From a virus: a stretch of DNA of 53,502 nucleotides. Both the position numbers and the translations under genes were made by a program. The notes under the pieces were generated by a model. It was given only the letters and a program-made list of their open reading frames with translations. It had not been told where the DNA came from and made no database searches. Below, piece after piece: positions 24,550-32,522 of this stretch (position 1 is its first letter; every line of letters begins with the position of its first letter). Where the stretch lies: the IMG/VR virus record IMGVR_UViG_3300029811_000124, positions 1-53,502 of that record. One strand, written 5' to 3'.

Positions 24550-26082
24550 TTAATACTCCCATTTATTTTCCTTTAACCATTTATTGTATCTTCGCAAAAT
24601 CTGTTCAAAGGTAACCGGCATAAAATCCCAAACATCACAACTTATATTTATAGCGTCCGTGTGTAGATTTCCTTTTCTAATTCTTTTAATTTGCCAAGCA
24701 CTATTACACATAATTATAACTTTACCATTTCTACGGGTAACTATAGTATCCAATGGTACATTAACACACCAAAGAATACCTTGATATTCCCTTTTTACCA
24801 AGTTATCGGTATTAAATGTTGTAAATTGTTTATCCAATAGTATAGTTAAAATATAATTTTGCTTACGATTACTGTTTTTAGTAAGTTTTTTTGCAGAAAT
24901 TGAACATTTATGACCATTTAATACACAAATTTCTTGTAATAAATCAGACTCTATTTTTTTTGATGTAGAAATCTGTATGTATATATGTTTACCTAAATAT
25001 TTAATACCATCGGTATGAGAATATTCTTCTAACAGAATTTTTGCTTGATGTTTAGATACTTTTCTCAAAAATTCTGGCAATCTTTTTCCATCTTTAAAAA
25101 TTTCTATAAATTTCGTTAACTCCTTTGATTTTAATAAATTAATCCTATAAGGTATTAAAATTTGTTGACTCTCTATTTTACATTTATTTATAGTATATTT
25201 AATATTAAGTTTATTTAATAACAATATTAATCTATCTATTTTTCGTTGTTTACTGAGTTTAAAACGTATAAATGGTGTTTTACCATCGTATGATATACTA
25301 CCATCGGCCGCTATCCAAACAATTAATTGTATTTCATCATCTGTTATATTTAAACCATTATAGTTTATATTTCCCGAATTATAGTAGTAATAAATTGTAT
25401 TTTTTTTATCTAACAATCCTTTAGATATACTTTCTTTAAACCCTTTACTATTATGTTTCCTTATATATAATCTATGTTTTTCAGATATCCCAAAATTGGT
25501 TGAACGGGACTCTAAAGTTATTATTGGTTGTTCTGTTTTCTCTATTTTTATATAATTAATATTATTTAATTCCAAATTTTTGGTTAACTTATTAAGAGAT
25601 ACTACCAAATCTGATTTGGTAATATTGGTGTGGTTTTTCCAACCATTTTCAGTTAGTATTTCTGTTTTTTCGTCTAAGCAGTGTACGTGCCCACAGAAGT
25701 TTATATCATAGTTAAAATTAACATGCTCAGGTTTATGTACTAAAAATACTCTTTTTCCACCATATCTAATAACTATATTTTCTATTATAGTTTTACATCC
25801 ATTGTTAACTGTGTGATTACCCTTAATATGGATAATTTTTCCATTTAACTGTTTATCATAATCTATAGCTTTTTTAATAGTACCTTCTCCTTTTTTACCC
25901 CCTGGACTGTTATGAAAATTCCAATCTCCCAAATCAAATATAATATCATCCTTTTTAACCCTGCTATTCCAATTGGAAATTATTTTGGCATCCATTTCCT
26001 CTACATTCTTAAATGGACGATTACAATACCGGATAATATTGGCATGCGAAAAATGTGTATCTGAGATATACCAATTATTCAC
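24550..26082 (-). CDS. Calcineurin-like phosphoesterase interrupted by an intein
   Basis: GTG start with AAAGGATACA. Phosphoesterase motifs: ISDTHFSHANI (D-x-H), DLGDWNFH (GDxxxH), IKGNHT (GNH) and FCGHVH (GHxH). The intein (residues 135-460) begins right after GHVH. The host protein is about 184 residues, like small YfcE-type enzymes. It likely acts on phosphodiesters or nucleotides. Splicing is needed to place the C-terminal strand next to the metal site. Confidence 0.88.
   Translation of the reverse strand: MNNWYISDTHFSHANIIRYCNRPFKNVEEMDAKIISNWNSRVKKDDIIFDLGDWNFHNSPGGKKGEGTIKKAIDYDKQLNGKIIHIKGNHTVNNGCKTIIENIVIRYGGKRVFLVHKPEHVNFNYDINFCGHVHCLDEKTEILTENGWKNHTNITKSDLVVSLNKLTKNLELNNINYIKIEKTEQPIITLESRSTNFGISEKHRLYIRKHNSKGFKESISKGLLDKKNTIYYYYNSGNINYNGLNITDDEIQLIVWIAADGSISYDGKTPFIRFKLSKQRKIDRLILLLNKLNIKYTINKCKIESQQILIPYRINLLKSKELTKFIEIFKDGKRLPEFLRKVSKHQAKILLEEYSHTDGIKYLGKHIYIQISTSKKIESDLLQEICVLNGHKCSISAKKLTKNSNRKQNYILTILLDKQFTTFNTDNLVKREYQGILWCVNVPLDTIVTRRNGKVIIMCNSAWQIKRIRKGNLHTDAINISCDVWDFMPVTFEQILRRYNKWLKENKWEY
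24703..25680 (-). mobile_element. Intein with LAGLIDADG endonuclease, in phosphoesterase gene
   Basis: 326 residues from Cys (CLDEKTEILTENGW) to Asn (VIIMCN), followed by Ser. LIVWIAADGSISYD and LLEEYSHTDGIKY are the two LAGLIDADG (DOD) motifs. The penultimate residue is Cys rather than the usual His. Its N-terminus resembles that of the PrimPol-helicase intein. Confidence 0.88.
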
Positions 26083-26090
26083 TGTATCCT

Positions 26091-26384
26091 TTACTCCTCT
26101 TCCTCTTCAAGATAGAAGAATAAATCTTCTTCTTTCATTCCGAAATATTTACAATATTCTTTAATTTTATTTGCAGGTACAGAAATAAGTAAATGACCAT
26201 TATCCACTTTCTGTAGTATTTTACAACCCAATAGTTTTGCTTTTTTTATACACTTCAATTGAACTTCTAAAGATTTAATAACATCATCCCATTTTTTTAA
26301 ACCTTCGCATACCCATTTAAAATGGAACCAATCTTCACCATTTCCTTTTTTAATTGTTTTCTTCTTTATTGTCTTCTTTTTCAT
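26091..26384 (-). CDS. Small protein, 97 aa, under an RNA-like leader
   Basis: Starts MKKKTIKKKTIKKGNGEDW, basic; ends in an acidic tail (LEEEEE). The middle is alpha/beta with WVCEGLKKWDDVIKS and VDNGHLLISVPANKI. No family recognised. The long structured gap upstream (26385-26689) would be its leader if co-transcribed. Confidence 0.6.
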   Translation of the reverse strand: MKKKTIKKKTIKKGNGEDWFHFKWVCEGLKKWDDVIKSLEVQLKCIKKAKLLGCKILQKVDNGHLLISVPANKIKEYCKYFGMKEEDLFFYLEEEEE

Positions 26385-26416
26385 TCTTTCTCCTTCATTT
26401 TCTCCTTTATTAAAAT

Positions 26417-26679
26417 GCCAATGTGGGATAGGCTAAGAAGCCTAAGTATAATAATCAACTATAATTAATAACCAAGACGAGTTTTTATGATATATTAACA
26501 ATTAACAACGGTATGTTTGTTTTAATAGTATACCAACAATTACTCGTGCCATTATGGGAATTTCCATAAATTGTTTATTAGATAGCTATTCTTAAATCCT
26601 ACCCCACTCTACTATTTTAACGTTCAAATCTCTTAAGAGATTTTACTTATTAAAAATTCAAGCAGCTTTCCACATCAGC
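26417..26679 (-). ncRNA. Structured RNA element with competing helices
   Basis: The 305-base gap 26385-26689 has no gene. On the minus strand GCTGATGTGG (26679-26670) can pair fully, with wobbles, to CCACATTGGC (26426-26417); GTGGGGTAGG (26607-26598) can pair to CCTATCCCAC (26432-26423). The two closing helices share CCAC, so they exclude each other. Local hairpins add AAATCTC/GAGATTT (26643-26626), TTATGG/CCATAA, GGTAT/ATACC, ACGAG/CTCGT, and TAGGCT/AGCCTA (26444-26429), which also competes. The GTGGGG wobble favours the minus strand. It may be a riboswitch-like leader or a stable small RNA. Confidence 0.6.
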
Positions 26680-26689
26680 TATTATATTT

Positions 26690-26980
26690 TTATTGTAATG
26701 GTTCCAATAATTTATCTACATCTGCAACTAAATCTATTGTATATTTTGCGTTTGCTTGTTTAATTTGAGAGTCAACTTTAAATAGAAATGTTTCCAACTC
26801 TACTACCTTTTTATCTACTGTTTTTACATCATATTGTGGTTCTTCCAATTCGGATCTTGAATTATCCCCAACTCCATAAATACTTGAACGTTTAATAGAA
26901 ACTTGATTCCTTAATGTTTGTAATTCACTAAGTCTTTTCTTTACTGCCACTTGTAATGCTAAAGCTTCGTTAATAGTCAT
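26690..26980 (-). CDS. DIP1984-like helical protein
   Basis: Opens MTINEALALQVAVKKRLSEL, like DIP1984-family proteins (EAL..R..LKKRI..L), and continues as two long helices with LETFLFKVDSQIKQAN. Full length, 96 residues. Function of the family is unknown. Confidence 0.6.
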   Translation of the reverse strand: MTINEALALQVAVKKRLSELQTLRNQVSIKRSSIYGVGDNSRSELEEPQYDVKTVDKKVVELETFLFKVDSQIKQANAKYTIDLVADVDKLLEPLQ

Positions 26981-26990
26981 AGTTTACCTC

Positions 26991-27434
26991 CTATTTTTTT
27001 GCCAACAATAATTTTTCCGTTTTATTTATAAACTGTTTTCTTTTTTTCTCTAAATATTCTACAGTAAATGTTAATTCTTTTTTATCATTATCTCTAAGTT
27101 TCTTTATTATACCTTTACCATATAGTTTTATAATACTATCCATATAATCTAAAACATTTCCGGCGAGGAAAATGTTGCACCGCATACACTGTATATGACA
27201 TCCTTTTTCATAAAATAGATTAGCATTGTTTCTTCCTGATACAAAGTGACCTGCCTGTAATTTCTTGAAGGGGAAAAGACGTCCACATGAAATACAATGA
27301 CCCCAATCTGGTTTTCCTGTAGTTCTTAAACAATCTCTAGTTCTTATAAAAATACTAAATTCTTTCCAACATTTATCTTTTGCTTTTTTTATTGTTAACT
27401 TTTTTTTTATTTTTTTTACTTTCTTCTTTTTCAT
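26991..27434 (-). CDS. ninG: NinG/Rap-like recombination protein
   Basis: CISCGRLFPFKKLQAGHFVSGRNNANLFYEKGCHIQCMRCN matches NinG (Rap) proteins: zinc cysteines and the AGHF...R..CH..C..C HNH-like core. In lambda Rap nicks recombination junctions. I chose ATG 27434 (ATGA overlap with the previous stop); in-frame starts further upstream exist. Confidence 0.85.
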   Translation of the reverse strand: MKKKKVKKIKKKLTIKKAKDKCWKEFSIFIRTRDCLRTTGKPDWGHCISCGRLFPFKKLQAGHFVSGRNNANLFYEKGCHIQCMRCNIFLAGNVLDYMDSIIKLYGKGIIKKLRDNDKKELTFTVEYLEKKRKQFINKTEKLLLAKK

Positions 27435-27718
27435 TTTTTCAATATTGCCCATATTCCATTGTAAACACACTCTTCGCAACGATTGACCAATTTATCATTA
27501 TAAAATTCACCTTTTAATTTTATTACCTGTTTTTTACACACATCACATATAAGAGGTTTAGGTTTTCCTATTCCGTTAAACGGTGTTCTAGGTATTTGAT
27601 TGGAGCCAGGACTAAAATGTTTTTTAGCCCATTTTTTATAATCAACTCTATTCTTTCTTCTAGTTCTGTCAGCTCTCCAAGAACCTAACTTTTTTCTTTC
27701 AGTTGATTTCTTTTGCAT
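27431..27718 (-). CDS. Basic zinc-ribbon protein, 95 aa
   Basis: Arg/Lys-rich N-terminus (WRADRTRRKNRVDYKKW) and CDVCKKQ ... CEEC zinc pairs. Probably binds nucleic acid. Coupled by overlap to the NinG-like gene. Confidence 0.6.
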   Translation of the reverse strand: MQKKSTERKKLGSWRADRTRRKNRVDYKKWAKKHFSPGSNQIPRTPFNGIGKPKPLICDVCKKQVIKLKGEFYNDKLVNRCEECVYNGIWAILKK

Positions 27719-27881
27719 TTTTTTCCGTCTCCACTAAGAGTAATTTGTTGTCTTTATATTTAGTGTATTTTTTACTAATACTTTTTATTAAGTATTTAAA
27801 CCCTTCTTCGGAATCAAATACTTTATCTTCTTTTATTACCTCGTCCAAATAACCGAGTATAAATTCAAATTTTTCTTTCAT
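27699..27881 (-). CDS. Small helical protein, 60 aa
   Basis: MKEKFEFILGYLDEVIKED is helical and acidic, the rest basic. Overlaps the zinc-ribbon gene by 20 bases. No family recognised. Confidence 0.55.
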   Translation of the reverse strand: MKEKFEFILGYLDEVIKEDKVFDSEEGFKYLIKSISKKYTKYKDNKLLLVETEKNAKEIN

Positions 27882-28015
27882 TTAAACAAACCTATAACAA
27901 TAAATATTATTCCCATGATAAATAAAAGAGGTTTTAACATACTCCACCTCCACCAAGTACAGATACTACTAATTAATACATAAATTATTCCAAAACTTAT
28001 ATAACTTATATTCAT
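27878..28015 (-). CDS. Small two-helix membrane protein, 45 aa
   Basis: MNISYISFGIIYVLISSICT, then WWRWS, then a second hydrophobic stretch ending GLFK. Behind AAGGAATTAAT and ending in an ATGA overlap with the next gene. Function unknown. Confidence 0.6.
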   Translation of the reverse strand: MNISYISFGIIYVLISSICTWWRWSMLKPLLFIMGIIFIVIGLFK

Positions 28016-28032
28016 ATTAATTCCTTATAAAA

Positions 28033-28284
28033 TTATAAATTTACAAAACCATCTTCACTAGAATCCTCTATAGTATCTCTTAAGTCATTTAATAAGTTTC
28101 TTAAATGTTTTTTAGTTCCAAAAGCAAATATAGCTCCAGAATTTTTTTTCATTTTAGTTTGTTCTTTATTTTCAAACGCCACCAATGCCCCTATGAATAC
28201 AACATTTTTGTTATTTGCTCCTAAATAACGTTGAATAGCCTGCATTGTATCTTTTATTTCACATTGGAAATCTTCTTTATTCAT
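28033..28284 (-). CDS. Paralog of the 24253 protein, 83 aa
   Basis: Ends FGTKKHLRNLLNDLRDTIED then EDGFVNL, resembling the C-terminal half of the protein at 24253-24549. No cysteines. GGAGGCAATTA site. Immediately upstream of the PrimPol-helicase stop. Function unknown. Confidence 0.6.
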   Translation of the reverse strand: MNKEDFQCEIKDTMQAIQRYLGANNKNVVFIGALVAFENKEQTKMKKNSGAIFAFGTKKHLRNLLNDLRDTIEDSSEDGFVNL

Positions 28285-28300
28285 TAATTGCCTCCAATTA

Positions 28301-31174
28301 TCATTTCACTATTATATCATTGTTGGGATTTGTCCCCTCTAATTCATCCTTTCTCATTAATTTTCTAGTCATAAAATTATACGAACAGGGAATTACTACC
28401 TTTTTCCTTTTATTCTTACTTTCTCTCATAACTTCCACTTGAAAATAACCATTAGTTCCATCACCTTCATCTACATATAAATATTTACAAGAAAAAGAAG
28501 TAAACATATTTACCATATTTGAATTGCCCGTAATAAAAACTTTATTTTTTCTTCTAGCTATAAAAGCTCCTGTAGATACTGTTGGACACCAAACAACACC
28601 TTTGTATGGTATTTTGTTGACAGTTTTACCAAAATTATTACTTGAAATTTCCTTCCAATTTTGTTTAAAAACCTGTACATGATGAATAATATTCTTGGTT
28701 TTTTTCCTAGTATAGAAATCAGTGTTATAATATTTTCTAATAATAGCTCTATATCCTAAATGACAACATAAAATTTGAAACCAATCAACAAAATACTTAT
28801 TTTTTTGGTAGAATTGGAAACTATTCCCAGATAACAAAATAGAACCATCTCCACCAATTAAACCTTCAAATAAACTTTCTAATTCTTCCTTTTTTAGCAT
28901 TAACAAATTATAAGAAGGTTTTTTATTATAATCCATAAAGTTCCAAATAATTTCATATATTTTTTCTCTTTTAAATTTACTTCCTCTTTTCAAATAAAAC
29001 CGAATTCTACCTTTTTTTATTGATTCTGTATAACTAATTTTTAAGTTAATCAATATTTCTCTTATACTATCTACCTTTTCTTTATTAACATTATTTGATT
29101 GAGAAATTGTAATTGTTTTTAATTTTTTATCATATGAACCTTCTGTTAAAATCCAACCTATTAAAGATGCTAAGCCTTTACCTATACTGTAGGTAGAGTT
29201 TAAACGACCCCCTAAAGGAATTTTTATTCCACCGTGAGGTCCTAAATTTTTAGATTCTTCAAAATGCCATTCTTTATCCCACCATTTAATATGTTTTTTA
29301 TTATTTTGTCTACGATATTTTAATAACATTTTATGATTTAATGTAAGTAGTTGTGAAAAATATCTATCTTCTATACTAATCATATCTCCATTATAATTAA
29401 ATTTATTAATTTTTGTAGCTAACTCATAAGTAATTATTTCATTTTTAGGATTAAAGCAAGCTATTTTATCTTCCAATTTAATATTTTGTATATTTTTCCA
29501 TCCGTTTTCCGTTAAAGCTTCCGTTTGTTCATCAATACAGGCAAAGAAACTTCCATCCGTTTTAAGTTGAACAAATACTATTAAAATTCCTCCACTTTTA
29601 ACCAACTGTCTAGATAAATGTCCAAATATTTTATCAGTTAGAGCATAATCTTTCGGCATTAGCCAATCTATTATTGTAACGGAATTTTTTTCCAATTCTA
29701 TATTATCAGGATCTGACTCAATAGCATATTTATAATCTCCTTCTTTCAGTCCAAGCGATTGAGATATACTTGCAAAACGATTTCCGGATTCTAAGCAGAC
29801 ATAATAAGGTTTAATATCTTGTTTAACCAATCTTTTTATTATATTTAACGCTATATGTGATTTACCAGTCTTATTTTGTCCACCTATTACAATCATATCT
29901 CCATTTCTAAAAATAGCTATATCGTGAAAATAAGGCATTTTAAAGTCTATTTCAACACATTCTCCCATCCAGGTTTCTTTCCAATCTACTTTTTTTAAGA
30001 TACAAAACATTCTACCTTTTTTTAGAATATATTCTTCTTTAAGTAGATAACTTAAGGCTTTATCTATTCTTTCTTTCTTTATTTCCAAAGCCTCTCTTAA
30101 ATCTCTAGAGGTAGCCTCTCCAACCATTCTTAAATATTCAAGTGTTTTTTTTGTTATTTCTTCATCATCATAGGAAGTATACTTATCCAAACTTCTCATT
30201 ATAGTATTATAAAAATCTTTTTTCTCCACAGGAGGGTCAAGAAATATACTATTAATTAAAAATAAAATATCAGCAGTTTGGTTTATGGAATATTTCTTTC
30301 TTAATATCCCTCCAATATGCATTAAAATATAATGTTGGCCTCCCCCTTTACCTACAATTTTTATAATTTCTTCTGGAGAGATATTAATATCTTTGAAATC
30401 CCAATTTTCTTTTTTCTCAAGAGAAGACTTCCAATTTTTAGTTTGGGATAAAATAAAATCCTTAACTTCAGAAGGCATTTCTATTATATCCTTAAAACTC
30501 ATAGTCCTGCCAACTCCTTCTACTATGGAAGGATGAGCAACTACCTGGCCTCCTAAATTTTCCAAATCAATTTTTAAATCACTTATTCTACTTTTCTTTA
30601 AATCTTCGGTATATTTAAAAAATAAATGTATTCCATTTTTAGTTTTTTGGGTTAAAGTTTTTGGTACATATTTTTCTAACACTTCAGGAATATTTTGACT
30701 GTCAATATCAACCACGGTAATGTTGCTACATTTCCCTGTTTTAATCCCTATATTACTTCCTCTATCTAACCATTGCATCCATTCTTCTTTATTGATATGT
30801 TTTTTATTTACCCAATCTTTTTCAATTGGTATCTTGCCATCTTTAACTATAGGAACTAAATCAAAACCATTCTTTTCATAGAAACTTAAAGCATTATCTA
30901 TATCCTTTTCAGTAATTATATCTAACTCCAATAACTCCTTAACATAATTTTCTATATTATCATCATTCCATTCTTTCTTATCTTCTTCAAGTATTCTTAC
31001 TATATCAAATAAATTTCCTATCTTTTGGCAAGACATACAGAATAGACTAAAATCAATAAAAGGTCTTAAACTAGCAATAGGTTTATTACAGTTAGGACAA
31101 ATATACATACCGCCTATATTTTTTAAATCTTTCTTTTTTAAATACTCTTCTGTATAATTAAATATTTTCCTCAT
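28301..31174 (-). CDS. PrimPol primase-helicase with intein and shared C-terminal tail
   Basis: Domains in order: zinc finger (YICPNC ... CMSC), a PrimPol-type primase (FYEKNGFDLVPIVKDGK, VVDIDSQNIPEV, TKNGIHLFFK), a winged-helix-like link, then a RecA-type helicase with Walker A GGQNKTGKSHIA and Walker B SVTIIDWLM, and VQLKTDG before the intein. Without the intein it is about 618 residues. It would prime and unwind at the fork. The last residues are EGTNPNNDIIVK, the same tail as the small KOW-like proteins at 38-50 kb. ATG 31174 was chosen over GTG 31183. Confidence 0.88.
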   Translation of the reverse strand: MRKIFNYTEEYLKKKDLKNIGGMYICPNCNKPIASLRPFIDFSLFCMSCQKIGNLFDIVRILEEDKKEWNDDNIENYVKELLELDIITEKDIDNALSFYEKNGFDLVPIVKDGKIPIEKDWVNKKHINKEEWMQWLDRGSNIGIKTGKCSNITVVDIDSQNIPEVLEKYVPKTLTQKTKNGIHLFFKYTEDLKKSRISDLKIDLENLGGQVVAHPSIVEGVGRTMSFKDIIEMPSEVKDFILSQTKNWKSSLEKKENWDFKDINISPEEIIKIVGKGGGQHYILMHIGGILRKKYSINQTADILFLINSIFLDPPVEKKDFYNTIMRSLDKYTSYDDEEITKKTLEYLRMVGEATSRDLREALEIKKERIDKALSYLLKEEYILKKGRMFCILKKVDWKETWMGECVEIDFKMPYFHDIAIFRNGDMIVIGGQNKTGKSHIALNIIKRLVKQDIKPYYVCLESGNRFASISQSLGLKEGDYKYAIESDPDNIELEKNSVTIIDWLMPKDYALTDKIFGHLSRQLVKSGGILIVFVQLKTDGSFFACIDEQTEALTENGWKNIQNIKLEDKIACFNPKNEIITYELATKINKFNYNGDMISIEDRYFSQLLTLNHKMLLKYRRQNNKKHIKWWDKEWHFEESKNLGPHGGIKIPLGGRLNSTYSIGKGLASLIGWILTEGSYDKKLKTITISQSNNVNKEKVDSIREILINLKISYTESIKKGRIRFYLKRGSKFKREKIYEIIWNFMDYNKKPSYNLLMLKKEELESLFEGLIGGDGSILLSGNSFQFYQKNKYFVDWFQILCCHLGYRAIIRKYYNTDFYTRKKTKNIIHHVQVFKQNWKEISSNNFGKTVNKIPYKGVVWCPTVSTGAFIARRKNKVFITGNSNMVNMFTSFSCKYLYVDEGDGTNGYFQVEVMRESKNKRKKVVIPCSYNFMTRKLMRKDELEGTNPNNDIIVK
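28523..29539 (-). mobile_element. Intein with LAGLIDADG endonuclease, in PrimPol-helicase gene
   Basis: 339 residues from Cys (CIDEQTEALTENGWKN) to Asn (VFITGN), followed by Ser. LIGWILTEGSYDKK and LFEGLIGGDGSILL are the endonuclease motifs. The penultimate residue is Gly instead of His. Its start is clearly related to the phosphoesterase intein (CLDEKTEILTENGWKN). Confidence 0.88.
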
Positions 31175-31179
31175 TTTTC

Positions 31180-31410
31180 TCACTCTTTTAATTTTCTACA
31201 CAAATCTGTATATGCTTCCATTGGAGTATTACCTTTACCTATAAAATAACACTCACTTTCAATTTCCCAGAAATCATCACATGTTATATCATCAGAATTT
31301 ATAGCATCAGGAATATTATTAAATTCTATTTGCCACGCAGTCCATTTCCCACCAGAATAAGAACCACAATATCTATCATGAACTATAGTGCAAGGATATA
31401 TTTTTTCCAT
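31180..31410 (-). CDS. Small protein, 76 aa
   Basis: Three cysteines and KWTAWQIEFNN, ending PMEAYTDLCRKLKE, a pattern common in small phage proteins. Located between the PrimPol-helicase and an OB-like protein. Function unknown. Confidence 0.6.
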   Translation of the reverse strand: MEKIYPCTIVHDRYCGSYSGGKWTAWQIEFNNIPDAINSDDITCDDFWEIESECYFIGKGNTPMEAYTDLCRKLKE

Positions 31411-31411
31411 A

Positions 31412-31795
31412 TTATTTTACTTTTTCCGATAACTTATCATATAACAAACATATAGCCCCTGACAAAGCATTAATATCCGCAAATTGAGCAGGCATAGCTT
31501 GTATAGCTAAACAACTTGACCTTAAAGTTTCATCCCTTCTTAATTCTTCTGGAGTCCTAAATTTGTTATCACCTACCGCCGGTAATATTTTTGGTGTTTT
31601 TTTAATAATATTCACAAGCATTAATAGCCTTTTTCCACTTTCATCTTTTTCATATTTTACATTTACTTCATCGCCTTTATTTATTGTATCCAAAATTTTA
31701 GCAACCTCTGGAGTTTTGGTATACCAATCTTTTGTATCTGGAGTATTTCCAATTCTATAATAATTCTTATCTTTGCTAATAGCATATATTATCAT
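31412..31795 (-). CDS. OB-fold-like phage protein, 127 aa
   Basis: ATG 31795 follows GGAGATACA. YYRIGNTPDTKDWYTKTP, then INKGDEVNVKYEK and RLLMLVNIIKK suggest a small beta-barrel (OB-like), followed by a helical tail. Position beside the primase suggests single-strand DNA binding, inferred only. Confidence 0.5.
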   Translation of the reverse strand: MIIYAISKDKNYYRIGNTPDTKDWYTKTPEVAKILDTINKGDEVNVKYEKDESGKRLLMLVNIIKKTPKILPAVGDNKFRTPEELRRDETLRSSCLAIQAMPAQFADINALSGAICLLYDKLSEKVK

Positions 31796-31805
31796 TGTAT
31801 CTCCT

Positions 31806-32054
31806 CTATTTCTCAAAAGCTTCTTCTAATGGAATTAAAAAATTAATCTTTACTTTTCCTCGATTTAATAAATAAGCTTCCAAAAATAATCTGTTTTCGA
31901 TTATTTCTCCACATTTTTCACATTTATATCCATAATGATTGACTGGAAGTTTCGAAACAAATACCTCCAAAGTCTTTTCTTTTAAAATTTTCTTTATTTT
32001 ATCTTCAACTATATCAACTGCTGACTTTTCTTTTGATTCTTTTTGTTTTTTCAT
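31806..32054 (-). CDS. Small zinc-binding protein, 82 aa
   Basis: CEKCGEIIENRLFLEAY is a one-sided zinc motif; the N-terminus is Lys-rich (MKKQKESKEKSAVDIVEDK). It lies directly downstream of a multi-hairpin element at 32071-32196. Confidence 0.6.
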   Translation of the reverse strand: MKKQKESKEKSAVDIVEDKIKKILKEKTLEVFVSKLPVNHYGYKCEKCGEIIENRLFLEAYLLNRGKVKINFLIPLEEAFEK

Positions 32055-32070
32055 ATTTCTCCTATAAAAA

Positions 32071-32196
32071 AACTTGGCAGAGCGTCAATCCTTGTTCGGA
32101 GTACTATTATTGGGTTTAAGCTCATAGATCCAAACTCACGTTTAAGTGTATTACCACTCACGATCATTTATAACGGACTTCTACCGTCACCAAGTT
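32071..32196 (-). ncRNA. Multi-hairpin element closed by a 7-bp stem
   Basis: AACTTGG (32196-32190) pairs perfectly with CCAAGTT (32077-32071) around about 112 bases that can form ACGG/CCGT, TGAGTG/CACTTA, GTTTGG/TTAAAC and TCC/GGA hairpins. On the minus strand the closing stem runs into T7, then a ribosome site. The layout recalls a cloverleaf, but it has no canonical T loop and is too long for a tRNA. It could be a leader RNA, a terminator or a stable RNA. The gap 32055-32201 has no gene. Confidence 0.5.
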
Positions 32197-32201
32197 AATT
32201 T

Positions 32202-32501
32202 TTATACTTTACTAACTATATACTTGCCATGTTCTGGGTGTTTGATATTAATCTTATCTCCAATTGCAACATCTGCTTCTTTTAAAGCTGACTGTAAAGT
32301 GTATGTACTAGCTGTAACAATTCCTTCTTCACCTACAAACTCAAAAACAAAACCCTGTCTTACATCTTCTTTTGTTTTTGGCTCAAAATCTGGCTTATTG
32401 GTGATTTTTCTAATATCAATAATCTCCAATGTTACATCTTTACCTATAGCAGTACTAAGGTAATTCCCAGAACCTGATACTTCCTCGTGCCATTTGCTCA
32501 T
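32202..32501 (-). CDS. OB-fold-like protein, 99 aa, possible ssDNA-binding
   Basis: Beta-rich sequence GNYLSTAIGKDVTLEIIDIR and GDKINIKHPEHGKYIVSK. The size and place between 5' nuclease and primase suggest a single-strand-binding or DNA-structure protein; not certain. Confidence 0.45.
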   Translation of the reverse strand: MSKWHEEVSGSGNYLSTAIGKDVTLEIIDIRKITNKPDFEPKTKEDVRQGFVFEFVGEEGIVTASTYTLQSALKEADVAIGDKINIKHPEHGKYIVSKV

Positions 32502-32522
32502 AATCTTTTTGCCCTCCTTTTT

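Noticed and set aside
32071-32196. tRNA gene
   Set aside because: The 7-bp closing stem looks like an acceptor stem, but no TTCRANN T loop or D-loop GG is in place on either strand and the element is 126 bases long.
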